Below are positions 46,111-58,128 of a DNA stretch of 64,000 nt, in pieces. Numbering within the stretch: position 1 is the first letter of the stretch; each line of letters begins with the position of its first letter. The DNA is from Anisodus tanguticus (taxonomy: Eukaryota; Streptophyta; Magnoliopsida; Solanales; Solanaceae): assembly GCA_034509755.1 (NCBI GenBank), contig CM067539.1, positions 25,506,501 through 25,570,500 on the forward strand, in the 5' to 3' direction. The translations under genes and the position numbers were made by a program. Below the pieces are notes generated by a model. The model searched no databases, was not told where the DNA came from, and was given only the letters and a program-made list of their open reading frames with translations.

Positions 46111-48126
46111 ATTTCCTAGTCCAAAGGATAGTAAATTTACGTATGCATATTGCAAGCAGAAAAGATATGGAGCACCTAACCCAACCTAGGATCAGAATAG
46201 TGGCATGTTTTTGTATGACCTATTAGGTAACCTCCAAATTCATGATAATATGCTATCCGATAATTTTGTGAAAGTCTCAGACCTTGGGCTAAGAAAATGG
46301 GAAGTTAAAGTTAGACTATAGCTAAAAAGGGGTTATTGGAAAGTTGGAACGTCCTGAGAAGTTTCTTTGTTCTTTAGTGACGTACGACTTTGGGATGTCA
46401 AAATTCGTTAGAAATGTGCAATTTAAATGGATACTCTCGGGTCCAAGGAATTAAGGGAAGCCGCAGAAAATTGACCAGGAAAATGGATTTCCGGAGTCAA
46501 GTTACCTGAAGCTTCGTTTGAGGAAATAGTTAAAGAAAAGGGGCGCGAAATGCCATGTCCAAACTAGTAACCCCAATTCCTCCACAAGGATCGGACAACA
46601 TGCAAGGGCTGGAAACAAGATAAGTTTCGTTGATTGAAGAAAAAGAGCATACCTCATCTAATGTGAACAAATTCGTGCATGGGTGGCAACAAAGGATTAT
46701 AGATTCCCAAACGAAAGGTGATGAAGACTTCAAGTTTTGTGGTGTGATTTTATGAGCCAATCGAGTAAGAACACTTAGTTAAATACAGTTTGCGATAAAA
46801 GATCCCAATATAATAGAGGAATGACTATGAGGAGTAAACGGATGTTCGGCAAGTGTAAGTGGAATGATATGACAAGATAATTAAGGCCATAAGGAATTCC
46901 TCGTAGGGGCAGACAAGTGAAAATATTTTAAATGATAAGGGTATCAATGATGAGACCATGAAGGAACACACGACAATAAGGGCACTTTGAAGATGACGAC
47001 TATGGCAAACAAATGATATGTAGACCCTCTCAGTCAAAAGGATAGAATCCCGATATACAAAAGTAATAAGTACAAAGGATATATCAAATTAAGGGATCCT
47101 TAAGGGAATTTAAGTGGGAAATGCAAAGGTTAAAGGATTAAGGGGCAATTTAAGAAAAGATCTACTACTCATTAGGGGGGAGCCAAAGTGAGTAGTAAAT
47201 GAAAATTGGGCTATGATTTGAACTTAGATATGTCAAGCACTAGCTTAGTCCCGTATACCAACAAGATGATGGAAGACAAGTAAGTAGAAGTAATGGCAAA
47301 TAAGGCTTGAGGTGGGCATATCATGGAAGGACAAAACGATTGGCGAACCTCAAAGAGGCTAAAATAGGCGGTAAGGAAAGGAGTTGAAAAGTAAGGATGA
47401 CGAAATAAGGATAAAAGTAAGTAAATAATGGCAAATTTTGGGAGTTATCAAATTGACCAGAAACTCCACGAGATGGGTGATGTGATTAATGTGAGTGCTA
47501 AAGACGTGGGTTGTAAAAGGGAACCTGAACTGAGCTATAAAGGTAAAAGCATTAATTCAAGTACGGTGATCGCGGTAAATCCGATAGATCGACGCCTTGT
47601 AAACATGAATCCCTCGATGAGAAAAATGATAGGATAACCCTTAGCATGAACAATATTATGGTGTCAAAGATTTTCCTCCAGATAAGATATACGACATACT
47701 CGGCAAAAGAATAGTCCAATGTTGCGAGTAGCGAATCTTGAAGTTACCAGAGTCCAATATTGCGCTCTTAATGTGAAGTTAATGTTGCTCTCTAAAAGGC
47801 ACAAGTCTGGAGCAAGCGAAAACAATGGACGCCAAGAGAGAGGAAGAGGTGTCTGATCTTCAGTACATAAAGAAGAGGGAAAGTAATATGAATGGTAAAT
47901 GAGCGAAATACATCGAGAAAGGGTACTTGAGCAAAATGGGATACGACTAAAAGAAGATGGACCTATTATGGATTAACCATTTGTAGAATATCTGCATTGG
48001 AGATATTAAAAAGTAAGAGATTTTGACATAACAGACAAGGACGTAATTGACAATATGGTCGAGCATCACTAGTAAGAGGAGGAAAATGAAGATTAAATGA
48101 AAGAGTAAGGTAACAAGTAGTAAGCA
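46111..48126 (+). other. Gypsy element internal region without recognisable pol
   Basis: Purine-rich, full of short frames. I find no protease, RT, RNase H, integrase or chromodomain motif in any frame. Either the element was non-autonomous or pol has decayed or been deleted. Confidence 0.55.
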
Positions 48127-49597
48127 AAAATAGAACCCAAGTGATGAAAAATTTCCTGAAGCAAAATGTGAAAGGACATTATCTTATATGGGGAGTTAAT
48201 AGAACATCAAGACAAATAATGTTGTAGCAATCCACCCATCTAGAATATGCGGAGATAGCGTGATGCGAAGTAAAAGTAGTAACGAAAATCATATTACAAA
48301 TCAGGGATTGATGGTCGACCCATAAGAGGATGCACACTTGAAGTAGGACGAGTTAATCAATGATTATTGGGTAGCACGAGATTTGCTAAAATTTATTCCA
48401 TTATCATCGTAATCCATTCTGATCTGAAAGACTGATATATAAATGGCTCAACAGTTCGCATCATGGAAATCAGGACCATCTATAAGATCATAATTTATAC
48501 TAAGAAGAATATCCATTTTCCAGAAGATATTTTGAATTATTGTACAGACACTCTCTTTGGCAAACAACCTTTAAGAACCCAAATTGAAGAGAACATTCAG
48601 CCCCTCATTCGTCCAAATGGGCCAGCCAAAAGTAAGATTCAAATCATCGGAACTATGTTACACGTAAAGGTACCAAACTTGGAATGACAATAACCATTAT
48701 AGAGGTACTGGCATGTCGACACATAAGGTTTATGTAAGGAATATGGATAAGAATTCTACTGAATAATGAAGACGGAAGCAATTCGTGGTAGCGGTAGTAC
48801 ATGGGATATAGTAAGTTATGAGAAAGTGACTGGGTTAAATAAAAGGATGTTTTAGAAGACTTGACGCCAAAAGGAGAATAGAATTTGGAAAAAAGGAATG
48901 ACGTAGTCTGAGACATTAATGACTGTAGTACCCGAATTTGACCAAGGAATGCAATAACAGACCGACCCACGTATCTAGTTCTTGTATTAGATAGTAAGAG
49001 TATTTATTGGGTATCCACTTCAAATTTCACCATGGTAGGGATGTGAAGGTAAATGAGAAGTAATTGAATGAAATAATATATCCATAAGTGTGATGATATA
49101 ATTAGGGTAAGAAAGCGATGTATAAGAGTATGTGGTAGGGATGGAAGAAAAGAATAGAAGCAGGAATGAACCCAGATAACCATATTGTTTCAAAACTCCT
49201 GACCTATGACGATCATCGCACAACATTTTCTCATTATAATTCTACTTATGTTCCACACCTATGAATTTCTATCACACAAATCCTATTATGTGTCGTAAAT
49301 TGTAACAAGGAAATGAAAGACATAGCTCAGATGTCAAGATTCAACGATTTGGATAAAGTACAGTTACTAAGTGATATTGTAAAAGAGATGTGTCACCATG
49401 TGGGGTCGATGATGCATCGATAATATCGTGCTTGTGTAACCCTATGAGATGACGGTTATGATATCTGATTGTGCGATAGATGGAGATGATCCTATGTATA
49501 AAATAAACTCTGCCAAAGTTGCCGAAGGGTATAAGAGTCGGTATCCCCGAGTAATGATGCCTCAACATTGAAGGACGAATATTCTTAAGGGGGATAT
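48127..49597 (+). repeat. Gypsy element 3' internal region, second copy
   Basis: Matches 41411-42914 (for example GTGATGAAAAATTTCCTGAA and ATGGGCCAGC segments), ends in AAGGGGGATA and is followed by LTR C. Confidence 0.85.
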
Positions 49598-49914
49598 GAT
49601 ATTACGCCCTGTAAATTTGCATATCGAATATACCCTAAGTTAATAAGCCTTATATAATCAAGAAGGTTCTATTGGTAATATTAAGGAATGGTCGAGTTGA
49701 AACCCGAAGAAGTCATAAGAGTTTAATGAGTCGTTACACCTTTCGTGCTTGCAGTCCTTATGCTCAGTGCATCGTGTTAAGCTGATGAAATATGAGAAGA
49801 GTATAATATCCATAAAAAGGAAAAATAAGGCATTGGGCACAAGTTGGAAGCATCTCTAAAAGATTACGAGTTATACTCATCATTTCGTGCACGTTTGAGA
49901 ACCCGATTAACCAA
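49598..49914 (+). repeat. Gypsy-type LTR, copy C (first ~317 bases only)
   Basis: TGATATTACGCCCTGTAAAT ... AACCCGATTAACCA matches the start of copies A and B, then stops abruptly against unrelated sequence at ~49915. Confidence 0.85.
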
Positions 49915-49917
49915 CCA

Positions 49918-50968
49918 AGCATTGTTTCTCTTCTCTCCAAAATTGTGATATGCTCTCTTCTTCCTCCATTGTTGTTGTTGTTGTTGCTGCTCATCTTCTC
50001 CAGTTAGATCATCCTTCTCTTTCCTCATCACATCTGCAACTTGAAAGGTAACAATTTTCTCCTTTCTCTTTCACATCACTTCAAGAGTAAAAGTTAGGGT
50101 TTTGAAATTGTGGATTGCAAATGATGGTTTTTGTTAAAGAATAAAAAGAACATGGGTTTCTCTTCAATGTTGTTTATTTTGTAGTTCTATGCTTGAGAAA
50201 CCCTGATTTGGGGTATTTATTTTACTTGTTTTTGATGTGTATTAGGATCTCATGTGTGTTTGTAAATAATGTAGGTGGTTGTAAAATAATGTTTTTTGCT
50301 GGTGTTTTTGCTCTTGTTTCACTCTAGGGTTAGGCAAATAGAGCTTGCACTTTTGTTGATTTTTTCCAATAGTTGCAGTGGTTGTTGCAACAACTTCAGC
50401 ACTTGTTTGACAAAAGAAAATATTTGTTATGGTTGCATGCTTAAAAAACCTTATTTAGTGTATTTTGTTTATGTTTTGATGGTTGTGTGTTTTTAAATAT
50501 CTCACACTGATAGTGAAATATATACTTTTTATGTTGTTCTTGTTGTCTTTGTAAGGTTTAGGAAAAAGGGTATTGCCTTTGTTTTATTTTTATCCAACAG
50601 CTGAGTAAGTTAATATGTTGCTAAAAACAAACAATTGTTGAGTTTGTTGTAGCAACTGAATTAGTTGTTGCAACAAAATCATATTATGTAGGAGAAAATC
50701 AAAACAGTTTTTGAGGAAGCTACATCAACTCTTTTATTTTTTTCAATAGCTAAAGAATCTATTGCAACAACTTACTCAGTTGTTGCAACAACTCACTAAG
50801 TTGTTGCAAAAGATTTATCAATTATTGCAACAGATTCCTCAGTTGGTGGAAAATCTGGTTACTTGTATTTTATTTGATCAACTGATGCAGTTCTTTTTTC
50901 CTTCTTTATTTTGAATGATGCACAAATCAATTGAAAATGTTTTTGCTTATCTCTTGTGTGCAGATAAA
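49918..50968 (+). other. 5' non-coding part of the MULE region
   Basis: CT-rich leader, an apparent intron-like AT-rich stretch, and the first palindrome cluster (50381-50394, 50665-50676, 50779-50792). Confidence 0.5.
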
Positions 50969-51250
50969 ATGGCAAAAATCAAAAGAAAATGAGGTAAATA
51001 AAACGAGGAATCTAAAGAGAGTAAACAACCTAAGGGGCAAACACCATTAGAAGAGCTTGTTGAACAAGTTATTTCAGAATCAGCAAATGTGCAATCAATC
51101 AATAGTCAGGTTCAATCTTCTAATAGATAGGAGGGCTTAGAGTTCAAGGAAACCTCTGAAGTAGAGGTGTCTGGAGATGGCCATAATGAACATTCTGAAG
51201 ATGGCCAAGAATCAGGAGATAAAACTGAAGAAAATGAAGAAGATAAGGTA

Positions 51251-51380
51251 GATGAAGAAATGATGAAGAAGATAAGGAAGATGAGAAAACGATGAAGAAA
51301 TGATGAAGAAGATAAGGAAGATGAGAAAACGATGAAGAAATGATGAAGAAGATAAGGAAGATGAGAAAACGATGAAGAAA
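51251..51380. repeat. 40-bp tandem repeat, 3.25 exact copies
   Basis: The unit GATGAAGAAATGATGAAGAA + GATAAGGAAGATGAGAAAAC occurs at 51251, 51291 and 51331, then a 10-base partial. Its length is not a multiple of three, so each copy shifts the frame. Confidence 0.95.
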
Positions 51381-52444
51381 AGCAAGAAGATGAAGAAGAT
51401 GGAGAAACGGAAAAGAGCAATGAAGAAGATGAAGAAGTAGTAGAAGAAGAAGAAAATACAAATGAAAGGTATACGATCAAACGTGAAATAAGATAAAAAA
51501 AAAAAACCAACATAATGTAGATGCCAAAATTGTTGAGTATTCTAGTTTTGGTGTAGATCCTAAAAGGCCTTCCACTAAAGATGTAGTAAAAAATTTAGTA
51601 TTGACAAGTATGGCGTGAGGGCGCCATTGGATGACCATAATAATTTGACATGTGATATTATGGTCAAATCGGCCATGGAAAAGAGTTTTGATAACTTTAG
51701 GGACACACTTAAAGAATTTGAGTTGGAGGATTTCTTTAGGGCTAGCTATTTTTGGTATTTCTTAAATTTTCCAGAAGGAACCATTGCACGATTTCAGATG
51801 AAAATAGTGTATGAGCTTATGAAATGTAGGATTATGTGTACCTCAAAGGATGAAGTTTGGATAAATTTATGTGGCATGCCGGTTTGTTTTGGCATGAAGG
51901 AGTTTGCTATAGTTACTAGCTTGAGATGTTATCCTACTTTTAAGCCTCTTCCTACTATTACATTAAAGAAGCCAACCGGCACCAACCAAGAAAACAAAGG
52001 GCGCAAAAGGTAATAAGGATGTTGAGTTAGTGGATTTAGTAGAAAAGAGTTGCAAAGAGAAGCATTTGCTTGAACATTTGAAGTCCAAAACTGTGTCTAG
52101 AAAGCACAAGGAGTCTCTTTGCTTAGTTTGGTTTGTCCAAAGTGTTCTTTGGGCAAAAGACACAAACCTTAACAAATCGCTTGGTTTGTTTAAACTTGCG
52201 GAGGCCCGAGAGGCATTCAACAACTACCTATGGGGTTTTGAAAGTTATAGGTTGACAATTGATTATTTGTTGAGAGAATTGAAGTCAACTGTGAAGACGG
52301 TCAACCTATATGACTTTCCTAATAAACTTTTTAAATATTTTATCTTTTATATTTTTGTATTTAATCATTATTCTAATTTTTGCTGGCATATTTTTTCTAG
52401 GATTGAGCATTTGAAGTCATTCCTCACCTCCTGCATCAAGTGAA

Positions 52445-52945
52445 GGGCTACTCCAAAGAAGTTTCTTGTCCAAGGATCCTTATATAGTTGACTGCCTAGA
52501 GCAACACTAAATTGAGTGTTGATCTTTTTAACCCCCCTAAGGATGCGGTAAGCCTTAGTAACACATTTATATAAAATAAACTTACTTTTATAGCCCTGAA
52601 TATTTTACAACAGGTAACTAGTTATTGCAATAACTTTATAATCTGCTGCAACAACCTCTGAATCTGTTGCAACAACCTATGCATCTGTTGGAAAATGTTA
52701 ACAAGTATGACATATGTTACAATAGATTGCAACATTTGTAACTCTATTGAATTCTGAATGTTTCACAGCTACAGGTAATTAATTTTTACAACAAATATCA
52801 AATTTGTTGCAACAACCTCTTAATATGTTGGACAATGTCCAACAAAAATGACACCTACTGCAACAGATCTTATAACTTCTTTTAAATAGGTGTTGCTTTT
52901 CATGATTTGGCACCATTTTGATAAATATGCTTTCTTGTTGTAGGT
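52445..52945. repeat. Palindrome-rich spacer within the Ulp1-like gene
   Basis: Repeated CTGTTGCAACAACCT-like units at 52610-52690 and 52800-52870, in what looks like an intron between the DUF1985 and Gly-rich blocks. Confidence 0.7.
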
Positions 52946-54799
52946 TGTGCACCCGTAGCTTGTCCCGACAGTTGGAGAGTTAATGATGTCATTCCTTACT
53001 TCCTTTGTGCCCTTAGAATTTGAGCCTGACATATTGATTGACCGGTTCAAAGTAGAATTGGCTGGAGTGATATCCATCACAAGGAAATCAAGTGGCGCTA
53101 ATGGTATTGATGGTGCTGCTGGTATTGATGATGATGGTGTTGTTGGTGGTATTAGTAATGGTAATGATGTAGGTTATGGTATTGGTGGGGTTGATGATGT
53201 TGTAGCAGGCACTGCAGGTGAAAACAATTAGAGATGATAATGATGTTCATCAAAGTTGTGGTGGTGGTGCATTTAGTGGTGGAGTTGGTGGATATACTCC
53301 GCTTAGTGGTAGATTTTCTTCTATTGGGGCTGGTACCTCTAAGGTTCCTTTATGTGCTTGTCAATGTGATACTTGCAAGAACAGAATGAATGAGTTGATT
53401 ACGAAGGTTGAAGAGTTGACCAATGCTAAAAAAACACTAATGCTCTTATCCAAAGTTTGATATCTAAGAGAGGTGTCAATCCATCTAAGCGGCTTTTAGA
53501 GTCATATACTCCTACTGAGATTAGGAACAAGCGGAGAGAAATTACAAGGTCACTTGCTGATATTAACTCAAGAAAATCTGCCCAAAAGAATACTCATCAA
53601 CCTCTATTTGCTAATGTTGGTCCACTTGTGTTGAAATACATAGATATTTAGAAGAACATAAATGCCCAAAAGAAGAAAAAAAAAGGTTACTGCTATAATT
53701 AATTCCAAAAGACGCCTCAGCTCTACTCAATGCATTCATTTGGCCCCAATGACTTTAGGTGATGACAATCATGCATGAGTGGTGGCTGGACAGTGTAAGT
53801 CTCGAAAGAATACTTAAAGTATCTGTTGTAGAAAATCAAGCATCCGCTGCAATAAATTCTTCAGTTGTTCCAACAACTTACACATTCGTTGCAACAAATC
53901 CTTGATCTGTTGTAACAAATGAATTAGTTGTTGTAGTAGCTCACTGTTTTTACATTTTTACTCATCTATTCTTGCAACTAGTGATTGACTATTTTAATTT
54001 GTATATTACAGTATGTAGATGAAATCATGCTCCTAATGCATTAGCGACAGATTGATTTCCCAGAGCACTACAATTCTAGGAATATAATCTTGGACCTCAA
54101 CTTCTATAATTATATCATGAGGATCAAGTTAAGTATTATTTTGGCGGTAGACCCTTCCCATGTGGTTGTCTATGGGCTGGTGCAAAATGGGTCATAGCTG
54201 TCATGAATGTAAATGTCACACATTTTGTCACTCCCGAGTTCATGATTGAGGAGGGAGCGATAAATGTATATGATTGCAACCTTTTTGTTTTCAAAGATGA
54301 TGCTTTCTTCAGTCACATGCAGTCTGTGTTAAAATTATGGCACAAGCTACTGAAGTAGTGGTTTATTTAAGCACTTGCTTGAAAAGCTACTCAATGAACC
54401 GTGGGAGTTTGATCAAAAAGGGATATCCCCCGTAATGTCTCTAATATGACATGTAGTTCATATTCTCTTGCATTCATGGAACACTTGCTTACCGACACTT
54501 GTATGACACCGCCGATAATTCTATTGAACGACAACACAATGCCAATGATGCAAATGGAGATGGGCAGTGGATATAGTTGAAAAGGTGTTGGAGCCTTCAA
54601 TTTGGGTTGTTGAGCAATTATTTAAGATTTGTGATTTTTGGTCTGTTGAACAATTTCTTTTAAGTTTTTACTTTTTTATGTCATTGGTGAATTATGTGAT
54701 GTTGATGAATTATGTAATTTTGTTATATATTTACAAATACATGTTTGGTTTGGTGTTCAATACTAGTACAACCTATGAATCAGTATGTTATTAAGTTAT

Positions 54800-55325
54800 T
54801 TCAGTAGTTTCAAACAAATTACTAATATGTTGCAACAAATTACTAATCAGTTGGTAAAAATCAAAGAGTTGCTGCACTTGGTGCAACATATGAGGAAAGT
54901 TGTTGCGAAAGGTTTATTATCTGTTGCAACAACCTCTGCAATTGTTGGATAAAAATCAAACGGTATGTCATTAGATTTTCACATTATTTTCAATAGTTTC
55001 AAACAAGTCAATAATGAAACAACTGTTGCATACGTTGCAATAGATGAGTAAAGTTGTTGCAACAAATTTCCTATCTGCTGCATTATATTAAGTAACAACT
55101 TAGAAAATCGTTGCAACAACTAACTATTTTGTTGCAATAGATGTAGCAGTTGTTGCGACAAATCAAACATATGTTTCACCTATTTCAACAAGTAAGAAAT
55201 ATGTTACAACAGATACCGTAATAGTTGCAACAAGTTTTTCAGTTGTTGCAACAAGTGACTAAGTTGTTGCGATAATGTACTTAGTTGTTGCAACAATGTA
55301 CTTAGTTGTTATAACATTTTCACTA
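54800..55325. repeat. TTGTTGCAACAA palindrome cluster (middle)
   Basis: More than ten exact or near copies, many preceded by AG or CA and followed by A-T-rich 8-12-base spacers, so units recur every ~20-30 bases. Confidence 0.85.
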
Positions 55326-56105
55326 TATTGGTCATTGAATATTATTAATTTCAATTGTTTATCACTATATATGGGTGAATCAAGTATTGCACATTAAATC
55401 ACTCTTATGATCACTCATTTTAGTGCACAATCACGTAGTTGATCATCCGTCCTGACTCAAAATACCATCAAATTGATCAAGTATCATTGATTTCAATTAT
55501 TTATCACTAAATATCATTGATTTTAATTGTTTATCACTAAATATGGGTGAATCAAGTATTTCACATCAAATCACTCTTATGATCACTCGTTTAGTGCATA
55601 GTCATGTAGTTGATCATCCGTCCTGGCTCAAAATACCATCAACTTGATTAAGTATCATTGATTTTAATTGTTTATCACTAGATATCATTGATTTCAATTA
55701 TTTATCACTAAATATGGGTGAATCAAGTATTTCACATCAAATCACTCTTATGATCACTTTTTAGTCCATAGTCACGTAGTTGATCATCCGTCTTGACTCA
55801 AAATACCATAAAGATTATTAAGTATCATTGATTTTAATTGTTTAGCACTAAATATCATTGATTTCAATTATTTATCTCTAAATATGAGTGAATCAAGTAT
55901 TTCACATCAAATCACTCTTATGATCACTCGTTTTAGGGTATAGTCACATAGTTGATCATCCGTCCTGACTCAAAATATCATCAAATTGATTAAGTATCAT
56001 TGATTTTAATTGTTTAGCACTAAATACCATTGATTTTAATGGTTTATTACTAAATATCATTGATTTCCTTTGTTGATCACTAAAAATGGGTGAATCAAGT
56101 AGAAT
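55325..56105. repeat. 171-bp tandem repeat, about 4.3 copies
   Basis: The marker GGGTGAATCAAGTATT recurs at 55373, 55545, 55716, 55886 (as GAGTGAATC) and 56088, i.e. spacings 172, 171, 170 and 202. Each unit holds ATCACTCTTATGATCACT, TAGTTGATCATCCGTC and a ~30-bp subrepeat ATCATTGATTTTAATTGTTT, which is duplicated once more in the last unit. Confidence 0.92.
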
Positions 56106-56420
56106 CCGTTGCAACAAGTACCAAATATGTTGCAACAAGTAACTTAATTGTTGAACAAGTCATATCACTTGTTGGATAAAACACAACAACTTTCCTAGTT
56201 GTTGTAACAAGTCGTGTCATTTGTTGGATAAATTCCAACAAGTAACTTAGTTGTTGCAACAGATTTGGTACATCTTAAAAACACTCATTTGTTGTAATAT
56301 GTTCAACAACTTACTAGTTGCTGCAACAAGGCGTGTCACTTGTTGGAAAAACACCAATAAGTAATAAAATTGTTGCAACATATTCATTACTTGTTGAAAT
56401 TGTTCAGCAATTCACTAACA
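56106..56420. repeat. TTGTTGCAACAA palindrome cluster, continued
   Basis: Units such as GTTGCAACAAGTA and TTGTTGGATAAA resume directly after the 171-bp array. Confidence 0.8.
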
Positions 56421-56580
56421 ACAGAAATGTCAACATAACATACATTTGTGATTTAAACAAGATCAACATCTATTGTAAATCAAGTTTACAAGCACCAACA
56501 ACAGAAATCATAACAAGAAAAGAGCAAAATTAAAATGTCTTAAAACTCAAATTCACAAACACCAACAAGATTAATTACTA

Positions 56581-57741
56581 CATTCAAACCTCTCTATAAT
56601 TTCCATTCGCTATAACAACATTTAACTATAATGTCCCGATTTTCTCCGGAATTGATTTTTCATGTTATATTTTTCTTCTCTATAACAGTATTCTACCTAT
56701 AATAGCAATGGCATTTATTATAGCGGTACACTCTTTATAAAATTACCTCACTATAACAGTCATAATATTTGTAAGAAGTATATTATGTATAAGAAAACTA
56801 ATCAAAATATTTTTGACAATCATCAAAGATAAGATTGAATTTTTTTTGCTGAAAGTTTGAACAAAAATCTTCGTGAATTCAAGTGTTATATTATCACTAA
56901 GAGACTGAAATTTATGAAATAATCTACAATTGTAGAAATACCATTTTCCATTGTTGGAGAAATACCAAAATTCTACCTACAGATGAAAACCTCATTATTA
57001 ATAGTGAAAATTTTGAACTTGTTAAGGATGTTGGTAGTGTGTCATCACTTATAGCCTAAATCTCATCTTATACGGAGTTTGGCGGAACTCTTTCCAATCC
57101 TTGAAACTTACACTGATGAAGAGATTATTGCACAAGTGGTTGGAGTGGAAGAACAAGAGACAACAAATACAGAAGGTGACAACGAAAGTGTTGATGAATA
57201 GTCACAACCTATTGCTTCTTGGGGTGACATAGAAGAGTCAATTGTTAAGCTCTTAGACAACCTTCAAGGGAAAGCTATTGAATTCCCTTTTGATGAAAGT
57301 TTGGACAAAATTCTTTGTCAATTCAAAATTTATATTAACGCTAAGAGACATGAATTTACGAAACAACCTACAGTTGTAGAATTCTTACATCAAACTTAAA
57401 ATTGTATTTAAATTATCAATTAATTTTAAATACATATGTTCCTTAGATTTCAACTTTTTATCGGTATGGTACAACTAGTCATGGATTTATTTATAATTTA
57501 TTAATATTTTTAATTTTTAGTTAATGAGATATAAAAATCAATTGAAATTCTAAAATTAGCAAGTATATTATTTTCATTTATAGCATATAAAAAAGCACAG
57601 AAAAATAATTATTTGTGTACTTTCGTTTATAATGGCTAAATGAGATCTAAACATAAAATATCAATATACATATATAACAGCACCTCACTATAGCGGCCAT
57701 GAATTTTGGACAAACGCTGTCACTATAGAGAGGTTTGACTG
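56581..57741. mobile_element. pogo-like (Tc1/mariner) element, 1161 bp
   Basis: The ends CATTCAAACCTCTCTATAA ... CTATAGAGAGGTTTGACTG are inverted and flanked by TA on both sides (56579-56580, 57742-57743). The termini resemble plant Emigrant/Lemi1 pogo elements. Subterminal CTATAACAG-type repeats are present at both ends. Confidence 0.8.
57100..57400 (+). pseudogene. pogo/CENP-B-like transposase C-terminus
   Basis: Reads EEIIAQVVGVEEQETTNTEG, then after a stop IASWGDIEESIVKLLDNLQG and PTVVEFLHQT plus stop. This matches in character the tail that follows the DDE domain in plant pogo-like transposases. The DDE and HTH parts are missing. Confidence 0.55.
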
Positions 57742-58128
57742 TATTACAAGATAGTGCAAGATTAACAACTATAGAGCAGTTCGGGATGGGCATGTAGTTT
57801 TTTGTGCCAGCTATTTTTCATATGGAGCATTTATTTTTCCTCGTTGGAAATTATTCCACGTCTCTTATTTGCCCGCCTTCTTCCCAGTTTGCTCGGGTCA
57901 ACAAATGGAGGGGGTATTTCTCTCTCTAAAATCTCCAAAGGAACTTCCCAAGATTCTTCAGATTTCTTCACATTATACAATTATGTATTTCTCCACTGTA
58001 TAATATGAAGAAGAGTACTCATAAATATGCCTTCCAGAGTGTTCATCATACTGGACTCTGAGTGTTTCCATATCATGTGAACACGATATTTTATCCAAGT
58101 TGAAAATTTTACAAGTACAAGATCTCAT

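Larger units (their letters stand above)
50969..54580 (+). pseudogene. DUF1985 / Ulp1-type cysteine protease gene of a MULE, broken
   Basis: Starts MAKIKRK, then two stops within ten codons and another near 51127. An acidic Glu/Lys/Asp-rich region (51130-51470) carries a 40-bp tandem repeat. The DUF1985 domain covers ~51615-52340: KDEVWINLCGMPVCFGMKEF, LVWFVQSVLWAKD, FNNYLWGFESYRLTIDYLL. A Gly-rich segment follows (53090-53330) with AKKT-type helical residues. A C48 protease-like C-terminus covers ~54010-54580: KWVIAVMNV (the catalytic His position reads Lys), NVYDCNLFVF (Asp kept), MTCSSYSLAFMEHLL (Cys kept; the usual Gly after it reads Ser), stop at 54578. Intron-like gaps lie between blocks and also carry palindromes. 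In Ulp1-carrying MULEs this gene accompanies the transposase; its role is unknown. Confidence 0.75.

Noticed and set aside
46111..48126. RT, integrase or chromodomain in the gypsy interior
   Set aside because: I looked for YVDD/FIDD, the zinc-binding HHCC and chromodomain-like motifs in all frames and found none convincing.
51112..51513. Long Ser/Phe-rich minus-strand frames
   Set aside because: They are the antisense of the Glu/Lys-rich GAA/GAT repeats of the Ulp1-like gene; the low-complexity composition explains the openness.
54800..56420. CRISPR-like regularly spaced repeats
   Set aside because: Spacing and repeat sequence vary, the units are palindromes or satellite-like, no cas genes exist, and the DNA is from a plant.
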